11,152 nucleotides of DNA from Coriobacteriales bacterium (GTDB lineage Bacteria; Actinomycetota; Coriobacteriia; Coriobacteriales; UBA8131): NCBI GenBank assembly GCA_031276475.1, contig JAISMZ010000284.1, forward strand, positions 1 through 11,152, read 5' to 3'. Under the pieces are notes generated by a model that saw only the letters and a list, made by a program, of their open reading frames with translations, did not search any database and was not told where the DNA came from. The position numbers and the translations under genes are program-made. Of this stretch, positions 1 through 6,382 are shown piece after piece. Each line of letters starts with the position of its first letter. The stretch's first letter is position 1.

Positions 1-5
1 TGGGG

Positions 6-36
6 GGAACACAGAGGGCCGGTTCTGTTGTGTTCC
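6..36 (-). repeat. Palindromic repeat, GGAACACA/TGTGTTCC arms (copy A)
   Basis: The arms GGAACACA (6-13) and TGTGTTCC (29-36) are perfect inverted complements around a 15-nt centre. The reverse complement of the centre matches the centre of the copy at 74-104 with two mismatches, so this copy points the opposite way. The shape and size resemble REP-type palindromes. The link to a REP transposase is inference, as no transposase gene is present. Confidence 0.8.
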
Positions 37-73
37 GGGCAAGGGTGTTTTTGGTAATGAATGCTTGCCTCCA

Positions 74-104
74 GGAACACAAAAGAACCGTCCCTCTGTG
101 TTCC
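74..104 (+). repeat. Palindromic repeat (copy B)
   Basis: The arms GGAACACA (74-81) and TGTGTTCC (97-104) flank a centre containing GAACCGTCCCTC. This is the best-preserved member of the left cluster. With copy A it forms a larger inverted pair of 31-nt arms separated by 37 nt. Confidence 0.82.
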
Positions 105-105
105 C

Positions 106-120
106 ACAAAAGAACCGTCC
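106..120 (+). repeat. Truncated repeat copy (C)
   Basis: The 15 nt ACAAAAGAACCGTCC repeat the left half of copy B (from its second ACA) and then stop. The closing arm is missing, so this looks like a partial duplicate. Confidence 0.6.
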
Positions 121-124
121 TCCA

Positions 125-154
125 GGAACAAAAAAGACCCGTCCCTCTGTGTTC
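125..154 (+). repeat. Degenerate repeat copy (D)
   Basis: It begins GGAACA and ends CTCTGTGTTC, with a GACCCGTCC variant of the core. The left arm has decayed (GGAACAAA) and the final arm base is changed, so the hairpin is weaker than in B. The 12 nt CCTCCAGGAACA at its left border also occur at 68-79 before copy B, which shows that flanking sequence was duplicated too. Confidence 0.65.
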
Positions 155-252
155 GCCGGGAGGGTACCAACCGGGACTTTCGTAAGCTAGTTAGACGCAG
201 GAGGCGACGCCAGAAAGCGCCGTCCTTCTTAGCAAAATAAAAGGAGACTGAT

Positions 253-1458
253 ATGACAGCAGAAAGACAGATTTACCTGGATAACGCGGCTACCACGGCG
301 GTGCTTCCCGAGGTCGTTCAGGCGATGCTGCCCTATTTTACCCAGGAATACGGCAATCCCTCGTCGCTTTACGAGCTGGGTCAGCGCGCCCGCTCGGCAA
401 TCAGCGACGCCCGCGAGCGCATCGCCGCCCATATTGGCGCCCGCGGGCAGGACATCTATTTTACCTCCGGCGGCACCGAGGCCGACAACTGGGCGCTTAA
501 GGAGACGGCCTTTGCCTACCGCGACAAGGGCAAACACATCATCACCACCTCCACCGAGCACCACGCCATCTCGCACAGCTGCGAATGGTTGGAGAAGCGC
601 GGCTTTGAGGTGACGTACCTGCCGGTGGACACAGACGGCCTGGTCTCGCCCGCCGGCTTTGAGGCGGCCATCCGCGACGACACGACGCTGGCCTCAATCA
701 TCTTTGCCAACAACGAGATTGGCACCATCCAGCCCGTCCGCGAGCTGGCGGCCATCGCCCGGGCGCGCGGCGTGGTCTTTCATACCGACGCCGTGCAGGC
801 CATCGGGCACGTCGCGATAGATGTGGAGGAGCTCGGCGTGGATCTGCTCGCGGCCTCCGGCCATAAGTTTCACGGCCCCAAAGGCGTCGGTTTCCTTTAC
901 ATCCGCAAGGGCATCAAGACCCGCTCCTTCCTGGACGGCGGTGCCCAGGAGCGCAAGCGCCGGGCCTCCACCGAAAACGTACCGTCAATCATCGGCATGG
1001 CCAAGGCCCTGGACATCGCGATGGCCAACTTTGATGCGCGCGTGGCCCACGAGACGGCCCTGCGCGACCGGCTGATCGAGCGCGTCCTGAACGAGGTCGA
1101 GCACGTCCGCCTGAACGGGCACCGCGACCAGCGCCTGGGCGGCAACGCAAACTTCTCCTTTGAGTTTGTGGAAGGCGAGTCGCTGCTTTTGTCTCTGGAG
1201 CAAAAAGGCATCCTCGGCTCCAGCGGCTCGGCCTGCGCCTCCGGCTCGCTGGATCCCAGCCACGTGCTGCTGGCCATTGGGCTGCCGCACGAGATTGCCC
1301 ACGGCTCGTTGCGCCTGACCATTGGCGAGGAGACCACCGTAGAGGACATCGACTACACGGTGGAGGCAATCAAGCAGGTGGTTGGCCAGCTGCGTCAGAT
1401 GAGTCCGCTTTATGAGGATTTTGTCGCCGGTAAAAAGCCGCTCAGCGCGGTTCGCTAG
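253..1458 (+). CDS. iscS: Cysteine desulfurase (IscS/NifS family)
   Basis: This PLP enzyme removes sulfur from L-cysteine, giving alanine and an enzyme persulfide that feeds Fe-S cluster assembly and other thiolation pathways in the cytoplasm. The protein has 401 residues, the normal length. It shows the N-terminal IYLDNAATT motif (7-15), His103/His104 in TEHHA over the cofactor ring, the PLP lysine K205 in SGHKFHGPKG, and the catalytic Cys328 in the SSGSACAS loop. These sit at almost the same numbers as in E. coli IscS. The start is set by AAAAGGAG (239-246), 6 nt before the ATG. The next gene is its scaffold partner, after a 136-nt repeat-rich gap, then an Rrf2 regulator. NifS and IscS cannot be separated by sequence alone. 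No nitrogenase genes are visible, so a housekeeping Isc role is inferred. Confidence 0.96.
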   Translation: MTAERQIYLDNAATTAVLPEVVQAMLPYFTQEYGNPSSLYELGQRARSAISDARERIAAHIGARGQDIYFTSGGTEADNWALKETAFAYRDKGKHIITTSTEHHAISHSCEWLEKRGFEVTYLPVDTDGLVSPAGFEAAIRDDTTLASIIFANNEIGTIQPVRELAAIARARGVVFHTDAVQAIGHVAIDVEELGVDLLAASGHKFHGPKGVGFLYIRKGIKTRSFLDGGAQERKRRASTENVPSIIGMAKALDIAMANFDARVAHETALRDRLIERVLNEVEHVRLNGHRDQRLGGNANFSFEFVEGESLLLSLEQKGILGSSGSACASGSLDPSHVLLAIGLPHEIAHGSLRLTIGEETTVEDIDYTVEAIKQVVGQLRQMSPLYEDFVAGKKPLSAVR

Positions 1459-1594
1459 CGGCCCGCCTTTGGCAGCGGCCCTGCGACGGACTGAGGCCCG
1501 CTGGCGGCCCTGCGACGGATCAGCGGCTTGCCTTTGGCAGCGGCCCTGCGGCAACCAACACCCCGCGAGCAGCGGAGCAGAGAAAGGAACCATC
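1459..1594. repeat. Imperfect GC-rich repeats between iscS and iscU
   Basis: A 21-nt segment beginning GCCTTTGGCAGCGGCC occurs identically at 1465-1485 and 1530-1550. The 16-mer GCGGCCCTGCGACGGA occurs at 1475-1490 and 1504-1519. CAGCGG appears four times (1473, 1521, 1538, 1570), and its complement CCGCTG lies at 1498-1503, so alternative hairpins are possible. An open frame crosses the region, but it is not a credible extension of iscU, which has its own ribosome site. Confidence 0.7.
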
Positions 1595-2038
1595 ATGGGT
1601 TATTCAGAAAAGGTAATGGAGCACTTTACCAACCCCCGCAATATGGGCGAGATAGAAAACCCCTCAGGGGTGGGCACTGTAGGTAACGCCCAGTGTGGCG
1701 ACATCATGCGCGTCTATTTTGATATTGATGATAGCGGTATTATCCGCGACGTCAAGTTTAAGACCTTTGGCTGCGCGGCGGCGGTGGCAACATCCTCGAT
1801 GGCCACCGAGCTGGTAAAGGGCAAGACCGTCCAGGAGGCGCTGAGCGTCACCAATCAGGCGGTCTGCGAGGCCCTCGACGGCCTGCCGCCGATTAAGGTG
1901 CACTGCTCGCTTCTGGCCGAGGAGGCGATACATGCCGCGCTTTGGGACTATGCCGAAAAGCACGGCATTCAGATAGAGGGCCTGCAAAAGCCCAAGAGCG
2001 ACATCCATGAGGACGAGGAAGATGAAGAGGAGTACTGA
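1595..2038 (+). CDS. iscU: Fe-S cluster assembly scaffold (IscU / NifU N-terminal type)
   Basis: This small cytoplasmic scaffold accepts sulfur from the desulfurase and iron to build clusters for transfer to target proteins. The predicted protein has 147 residues. Ligand cysteines are C34 in QCGD (followed by the conserved Asp36), C60 in FKTFGC and C104 in KVHCSLLAEEAI, all matching the IscU pattern. C91 is an additional cysteine. The tail (139-147, EDEEDEEEY) is strikingly acidic and goes beyond the usual IscU core. The ATG at 1595 is chosen because AAAGGA (1583-1588) lies 6 nt upstream and the protein then begins with the family's usual YSEKVMEHFTNPRN. The frame stays open upstream to 1412, but that part overlaps iscS and is low-complexity. 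The rrf2 gene starts 9 nt after the stop, so co-expression is likely. Confidence 0.95.
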   Translation: MGYSEKVMEHFTNPRNMGEIENPSGVGTVGNAQCGDIMRVYFDIDDSGIIRDVKFKTFGCAAAVATSSMATELVKGKTVQEALSVTNQAVCEALDGLPPIKVHCSLLAEEAIHAALWDYAEKHGIQIEGLQKPKSDIHEDEEDEEEY

Positions 2039-2047
2039 GATCCGCCC

Positions 2048-2455
2048 ATGAAGACCTCCTCCAAGGCGCGCTATGCCCTCTACCTGGTGGTGGACGTCGC
2101 CATCCACGGGCAAAACGGCCCGGTGCCGCTGCGTGAGGTGGCCGAGCGCCAGAGCATCTCGATGAAGTTTCTCGAGCAGATTGCCAGCAAGCTGGGCAAG
2201 GCCGACTATCTGCAAAGCGTGCGCGGCGCGCAGGGCGGCTACCTGTTGGCGCGCCCGCCTGAGGCGATATCCGCTGGCGACATCATGCGCGCCGCCGAGG
2301 GCGACTTCATCTCGGTGTCCTGCCTGGAGGAAGGCGCCGAGGACTGCCCTCGGCAGGGTTCGTGCTGCAAGACCGCCGAGTTCTGGGCCGGCCTGCGCGG
2401 CACCATCGACGAGTATCTGGATTCAGTCTCCATCGCCACGCTGGCTGGTCTATAA
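2048..2455 (+). CDS. Rrf2-family transcriptional regulator, probable Fe-S sensor
   Basis: This is a winged-helix DNA-binding repressor of 135 residues, the usual family size. The N-terminal MKTSSKARYALYLVVDVA and the wing YLQSVRGAQGGYLLARP (54-70) are diagnostic of Rrf2. The cysteines C92, C100, C106 and C107 lie in the loop where IscR and other cluster-binding members hold a [2Fe-2S] cluster. Cysteine regulators of the CymR type usually lack these residues, so an IscR-like role is favoured. Its place directly after iscS-iscU suggests feedback control of cluster synthesis. I could not identify a convincing operator upstream of iscS. The nearest ribosome site, GAGGAG (2027-2032), is 15 nt from the ATG, so translation may depend on coupling to iscU. 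IscR and more general Rrf2 names remain possible. Confidence 0.93.
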   Translation: MKTSSKARYALYLVVDVAIHGQNGPVPLREVAERQSISMKFLEQIASKLGKADYLQSVRGAQGGYLLARPPEAISAGDIMRAAEGDFISVSCLEEGAEDCPRQGSCCKTAEFWAGLRGTIDEYLDSVSIATLAGL

Positions 2456-2456
2456 T
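2451..2456 (+). promoter_or_regulatory. Perfect -10 box (TATAAT) overlapping the rrf2 stop
   Basis: TATAAT at 2451-2456 includes the rrf2 TAA stop. A matching -35 is weak (TCTCCA at 2427-2432, 18-nt spacing, three of six consensus bases). A transcript starting near 2463 would place the GGAGG at 2491-2495 in a short leader, consistent with a separate promoter for the PLP-enzyme gene. This rests on consensus matching only. Confidence 0.45.
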
Positions 2457-2500
2457 AGCTGCGGCGCGTTTTCTTGCACGGTTTAGTTGTGGAGGCGATC

Positions 2501-4051
2501 GTGGCTGTCCACTGTAGCCGCCGCCCCCGCGCCGCCCCCGCGCCACCGCATGCCCGCGTCCTACCCGAGAAAGAGCCGACCGTGATCGATCTGACGATAG
2601 ACCCGCAAGGCCGTACACACAACATCCACAAGGCCCGGGAGAACCGGGTAATCATCCCGACCATCGCCCAGATGTGCCATCCCGAGACGATCCCTGAAAA
2701 GATCCAGGCGGCTCTGACCGACGTCGGGCTCTGGGATGTTAATCCTCTCAACCTCTTTCGCATCACCTGGAAAAACGAGGCCCGCCCCTCCGGTGGGCTG
2801 TTCCAGCCGGTGCCCAACTACCTGGAGCTGCCGCCGTCACTGACCGGTGTACCCGCGCGGATCATCGCCATGGTGGGCAAGTGGTTTCCCACGGGCTGCC
2901 ATAAGGTTGGGGCGGCCTTTGGCTGCCTGGCGCCACGACTGGTGACCGGGCAGTTTGACGTCCAGCGCCATAAGGCGGTCTGGCCCTCCACCGGCAACTA
3001 CTGCCGTGGCGGCGCCTTTAACTCCAAACTTCTGGGTGCTCAGGGCGTGGCCATCCTGCCCGCCGAGATGAGCCGTGAGCGTTTTGACTGGCTGCACTCC
3101 ATCGGCGCCGAGGTGATTGCCACGCCGGGTTGCGAGTCCAACGTCAAGGAGATATTTGACAAGACCAACGAGATGAAGCGCGATCCCAGTTCTATGATCT
3201 TCAACCAGTTTGAGGAGATGGGCAATCCGCTGTGGCATTTCAACGTCACCGGCAACGCTCTGGCCGACCTCTTTGAGGCCATCAGGCGCCCCGGCGAGCG
3301 CTTTGCCGGTGCCTGCTTTACCTCCGGTTCGGCGGGGACGCTTTCGGCGGGCGACCGTCTGAAGGAGCTCTACCGCGACCTCAAGCTGGCCGTTGGCGAG
3401 GCCCTGCAGTGCCCGACCATCCTGAACAACGGTTTTGGCGGACATCGCATTGAGGGCATCGGCGACAAGCATATTCCCTGGATACACAACGTGCGCAACA
3501 CCGACATGGCGATCGCCATAGACGACGATGACCCTTTGCGACTGCTGCGGCTGTTCAACACGCCCGAAGGCCAGGCCTTTTTGCGCCATGAGCTGCTGCT
3601 CGGCGACGAGATGTGCGAGAAGCTTACCTGGATGGGCATCTCCGGCATCGCCAACATACTCTGCTGCATAAAAATGGCCAAATACTACGAGCTGGGGGAG
3701 CGCGATGTGGTGGCCACGGTGCTCACCGATTCGGCGGTGATGTACGGCAGCCGTATTCAGGAGCTCAACGACACTCTCGGCGCCTACAGCGAGCGGGAGG
3801 CGCTGCGCGACTTCTGCCTGCGCCTGCAGGCACAAAAGACGGACCATATGTTGGAGCTCAACTACCCGATGCGCCAGCGCGTGCACAATCTCAAGTACTA
3901 TACCTGGGTCGAGCAGCAGGGGCGCACGGAGGCCGAACTGCGGGCGCTGTGGTACGACCCCGAGAACACCTGGGATGCCGTTCACGCTCAGGCCGACGCG
4001 CTTGACGAACTGATAACGGCCTTTAACGCCGAGGCCGACGTCGCGCTGTAA
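2501..4051 (+). CDS. Fold-type II PLP-dependent enzyme (cysteine synthase / TrpB superfamily), substrate unknown
   Basis: Visible features are a candidate PLP lysine K135 in GCHKVGAAFG, an asparagine loop STGN (163-166) that would contact the cofactor ring and substrate carboxylate, and a glycine-rich phosphate loop TSGSAGT (274-280). Together these place it in the O-acetylserine sulfhydrylase / cystathionine beta-synthase / TrpB fold. At 516 residues (489 from the inner start) it is much longer than a cysteine synthase of about 310. The extra C-terminal 130 or so residues match no domain I recognise. Two starts compete. GTG 2501 has GGAGG (2491-2495) 5 nt upstream but adds an Arg/Pro/Ala-rich leader. 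GTG 2582 has only AAAGAG but begins where the sequence looks folded (VIDLTIDPQG). Its position after iscS, iscU and rrf2 suggests sulfur amino-acid metabolism, such as cysteine formation or breakdown; that is inference. Confidence 0.83.
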   Translation: MAVHCSRRPRAAPAPPHARVLPEKEPTVIDLTIDPQGRTHNIHKARENRVIIPTIAQMCHPETIPEKIQAALTDVGLWDVNPLNLFRITWKNEARPSGGLFQPVPNYLELPPSLTGVPARIIAMVGKWFPTGCHKVGAAFGCLAPRLVTGQFDVQRHKAVWPSTGNYCRGGAFNSKLLGAQGVAILPAEMSRERFDWLHSIGAEVIATPGCESNVKEIFDKTNEMKRDPSSMIFNQFEEMGNPLWHFNVTGNALADLFEAIRRPGERFAGACFTSGSAGTLSAGDRLKELYRDLKLAVGEALQCPTILNNGFGGHRIEGIGDKHIPWIHNVRNTDMAIAIDDDDPLRLLRLFNTPEGQAFLRHELLLGDEMCEKLTWMGISGIANILCCIKMAKYYELGERDVVATVLTDSAVMYGSRIQELNDTLGAYSEREALRDFCLRLQAQKTDHMLELNYPMRQRVHNLKYYTWVEQQGRTEAELRALWYDPENTWDAVHAQADALDELITAFNAEADVAL

Positions 4052-4155
4052 AGAGCTGAGGGCCAACATAACGGGAGCTGACGACCCCTCACCTGCTATT
4101 TCGTTCACTCTGTGTTCAATTTTGGTCATCGCGCCAGATTGATGCCGATTTACAG

Positions 4156-4183
4156 CTGACTTGCAGAATAGTTGCGTTATAAT
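4156..4183 (+). promoter_or_regulatory. Sigma-70-like promoter for the pilus operon
   Basis: CTGACT (4156-4161, four of six -35 consensus bases) and a perfect TATAAT (4178-4183) are separated by 16 nt. The expected start near 4190 gives a leader of about 70 nt before the pilC ATG. It is the only strong promoter-like match in the 209-nt gap 4052-4260 and it precedes six closely packed pilus genes. I see no clear terminator for the upstream gene in this gap. Confidence 0.6.
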
Positions 4184-4260
4184 CGTTACCAGTGTTTTAT
4201 CAGCGGCCTTCTGTACACAAGACGAAGCTTAAACGATTAGACGGAAGACAGCAGGGACGG

Positions 4261-5460
4261 ATGCCACAGTATAAATATACCGCTTTTGCGTTGAACGGCA
4301 AACGGGTGGTCGGCAGTGCCGAGGCTGCCAGTCCCGAGCAGCTGGCATCTCTGTTGCGCACCCGGGATCTCTTTTTGCAAAAAGCGACCTCCAGCGAGAA
4401 GCGTGCCACCCAGCAGCGCCTGAAGGTTACCGAGATAGCCGACTTCTCCCGCCAACTTGCCGCCATGCTTTCCGCCGGCATCATGCTGATTCGCGCGATG
4501 ACCATCCTCGCCCAACGCAATTTGCCCGCCAACGTAAAAAGGGTCTACGGCGAAGTCATTGCCGACCTCCAGCGTGGAGCCACTCTCTCGGAGGCAATGG
4601 GCAACCGCGGACGGGCCTTTCCGGAGCTGCTGGTTAACATGATTCGCGCTGGCGAGAACACCGGCCGCCTTGACGTCACCGCAGCCAAGATGGCAGCCTC
4701 TTACGATAAGGAACACCGACTGAACTCCAAGATTCGCGGTGCCATTGTCTATCCGGCCATTTTGCTGGTGCTGATCATCGGTGTTGTGCTGATCATCTTC
4801 ACCTTTGTAATACCTTCCTTCATCGGCATCTTCGAGGATATGGAGCTGCCGCTGCCCACCCAGATTGTGATGGGCATCAGCGACTTTCTTTTGGCCTACG
4901 GTGTCTGGTTGCTGATCGGCATCGTGATTGTTATCGCCGCCCTGATCGCCCTCTTTCGCAGACCCCGACCGCGCCGTGCCTGGGATCATTTTAAGCTGAA
5001 GATACCCAAGGTCGGCCGCCTGCTCAAAACCATCTATACCGCCCGCTTTGCCCGCACCCTGGCCTCGCTTTACGTCAGCGGCATATCGATGATCCAGGCC
5101 CTGCAGATCTCCCGCCGAACCATCGGAAACACATATATCGAATCGCAGTTTGACGCCGTGATCGAGCTGCTCGGCAACGGCCGCACGCTCTCCCAGGCGC
5201 TTTCGGGCGTCGACGGCTTTGAGCCTAAGCTGGAATCGACCATCCTGATAGGCGAGGAATCGGGCTCACTTGAGCAGATGCTGGAATCGATCGCCGACCA
5301 GTACGATTACGACTCCGAGATGGCGGCTCAAAAACTGGTAACCTTCATCGAGCCGGTGCTGATCGTCTTCATGGCTCTGATCGTCGGTTTTGTGATCATC
5401 TCGGTGCTGTTGCCCATCTATCAGCTCTACGATAACGTTGGCGCGCAGGGAGGGATTTAG
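4261..5460 (+). CDS. pilC: Type IV pilus inner-membrane platform protein PilC (T2SF/GspF family)
   Basis: PilC is the polytopic membrane platform on which the PilB and PilT motors act to insert or remove pilin subunits. The predicted 399 residues are the normal length. The N-terminus MPQYKYTAFALNGKRVVG is typical. Two T2SF domains lie at about 61-184 and 265-386, each with a conserved G-E-x-(S/T)-G element (RAGENTGRLD at 129-138, GEESGSLEQML at 331-341). Hydrophobic membrane spans lie at about 163-185, 209-231 and 365-388, the last starting with the TFIEPVLIVF signature. ATG 4261 is chosen over a GTG at 4192 in the same frame, because the family start falls exactly there and 4192 lies next to the predicted transcription start. 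AGGGA (4253-4257) is only 3 nt from the ATG, a tight spacing. The next gene starts 2 nt after the stop. Confidence 0.95.
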   Translation: MPQYKYTAFALNGKRVVGSAEAASPEQLASLLRTRDLFLQKATSSEKRATQQRLKVTEIADFSRQLAAMLSAGIMLIRAMTILAQRNLPANVKRVYGEVIADLQRGATLSEAMGNRGRAFPELLVNMIRAGENTGRLDVTAAKMAASYDKEHRLNSKIRGAIVYPAILLVLIIGVVLIIFTFVIPSFIGIFEDMELPLPTQIVMGISDFLLAYGVWLLIGIVIVIAALIALFRRPRPRRAWDHFKLKIPKVGRLLKTIYTARFARTLASLYVSGISMIQALQISRRTIGNTYIESQFDAVIELLGNGRTLSQALSGVDGFEPKLESTILIGEESGSLEQMLESIADQYDYDSEMAAQKLVTFIEPVLIVFMALIVGFVIISVLLPIYQLYDNVGAQGGI

Positions 5461-5462
5461 CG

Positions 5463-6371
5463 ATGAATGTCTCCATTCACTTCTCCACAACCGATCTGCG
5501 CCTGCTCGTGGGCAATCCGGGACGCGCCAGTTTTCAGATCGATGGCTTTTTCTCCGCGCGGCTGCCCGAAGGCGTGATGATCAACGGCATCATCACCGCG
5601 CCGGAGCCTCTGGCTGAGTTCCTTGGCGCCTGTAATCAGCAGTGGGGGCCCTTCAAGCATGACGCCACGGTGATTATCGAGAACAACACCATCCGCACCC
5701 GAAGCATCAATTTGCCGGCTCTGCGCAGCGCCCAGCTGGCGCCGCTCGTGCGCAGCGAACTGGCCCCGCTGATGGAAGAGGGCCAAGACGACATCGTCGA
5801 TTATGCGACGATGGGCAGCGATCCTCAGACCGGTGCGATCAGGGCGCTTGGCGTGGTGGCAGGGCGCGTGCAGTTGGAGAATTACGCTCGCGTCGTGCGC
5901 GCGGCCGGCTTCAATCTGAAGCGCGTTGACATCGGCACCAACACCCTCACCAAACTGCCGCAGATCCTGCCCGTACTGCAAGGCGGCATCCGCCTGCTGG
6001 GAATCATCGACGGCAGCAATCTGGTGCTGGTCTATTATCAGCAGGGTGTCTATCTGTTGGCAAAGCGTTACCGGCTGCTGGCGCCGGAGGCCACCGACGA
6101 ACGACGCACCGAGATTCAAGGTCACCTTTCGGCAATGGTTCAGTTTCAAAAAAGCCAGAACCGCGATTTGGAGACGGACGCCCTTTATCTTACCGGCATC
6201 CCGCCCGAACGGGTGCAGCTGTTTAATACGGGTGCAGACTACCTGGGCATTCCGGCCACCCCTCTGGAGATGCCCGCGACGATATCCCTGCGCTCTCAGG
6301 CGGGGTTTAACGGGGCGCACTTCGACTTGGCGGCCTATCTCTATAATATCGGCGCCTTGCTGAGGAAGTAG
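5463..6371 (+). CDS. pilM: PilM-like type IV pilus assembly protein, divergent actin-like fold
   Basis: PilM is a cytoplasmic actin-like protein that binds the short N-terminal tail of PilN and links the motor to the alignment complex. This 302-residue protein is shorter than the usual 350 or so. It is assigned by position (between pilC and a pilN-like gene), by the INLPALRSAQLAPLVRSELA segment (83-102) and by a C-terminal half ordered as in PilM: a VDIG segment (155-158), LLGIIDGSNLVLVYY (178-192), then LYLTGIPP (241-248). The nucleotide motifs look worn. The N-terminal strand HFSTTDLRLLV (6-16) lacks the D-x-G of phosphate loop 1, and LTGIPP replaces the glycine-rich adenosine loop. ATP binding may therefore be lost. 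AGGGAGGG (5447-5454) sets the start. Without the context the assignment would be weak. Confidence 0.8.
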   Translation: MNVSIHFSTTDLRLLVGNPGRASFQIDGFFSARLPEGVMINGIITAPEPLAEFLGACNQQWGPFKHDATVIIENNTIRTRSINLPALRSAQLAPLVRSELAPLMEEGQDDIVDYATMGSDPQTGAIRALGVVAGRVQLENYARVVRAAGFNLKRVDIGTNTLTKLPQILPVLQGGIRLLGIIDGSNLVLVYYQQGVYLLAKRYRLLAPEATDERRTEIQGHLSAMVQFQKSQNRDLETDALYLTGIPPERVQLFNTGADYLGIPATPLEMPATISLRSQAGFNGAHFDLAAYLYNIGALLRK

Positions 6372-6376
6372 GTGAG
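6370..6376 (+). promoter_or_regulatory. Ribosome binding site fixing the TTG start of pilN
   Basis: AGGTGAG lies 6 nt before TTG 6383 and overlaps the pilM stop (6369-6371). A nearby GTG at 6373 is in another frame. The TTG start is needed to include the conserved PilN tail. Confidence 0.6.
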
Positions 6377-6382
6377 ACGATC

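Noticed and set aside
1..154. Left repeat cluster considered as a CRISPR array
   Set aside because: Units differ in orientation and completeness, there are no uniform unique spacers, and no cas genes are present.
200..229. Hairpin GGAGGCG / CGCC(g)TCC followed by TTCTT in front of iscS, considered as an attenuator or T-box piece
   Set aside because: The stem is short and bulged, the T-run is poor, and no specifier or antiterminator motif is visible.
155..252. Possible promoter and Rrf2/IscR operator upstream of iscS
   Set aside because: Candidate -10 elements such as TAAGCT (183-188) and TAGTTA (188-193) have no acceptable -35, and no IscR-like palindrome could be traced.
4057..4091. TGAGGG / CCCTCA inverted pair after the PLP gene, considered as a terminator
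   Set aside because: A six-base stem with a 23-nt loop and no T-run is not a credible intrinsic terminator.
4108..4117. CTCTGTGTTC identical to the right end of the left-cluster repeats
   Set aside because: Ten bases without the core or the opposite arm; chance or an unrecoverable remnant.
2837..4129. Long open frame on the - strand (430 codons) opposite the PLP enzyme
   Set aside because: It lies wholly antisense to a gene with clear PLP motifs, its translation shows no recognisable domain, and high GC gives long antisense frames by chance.
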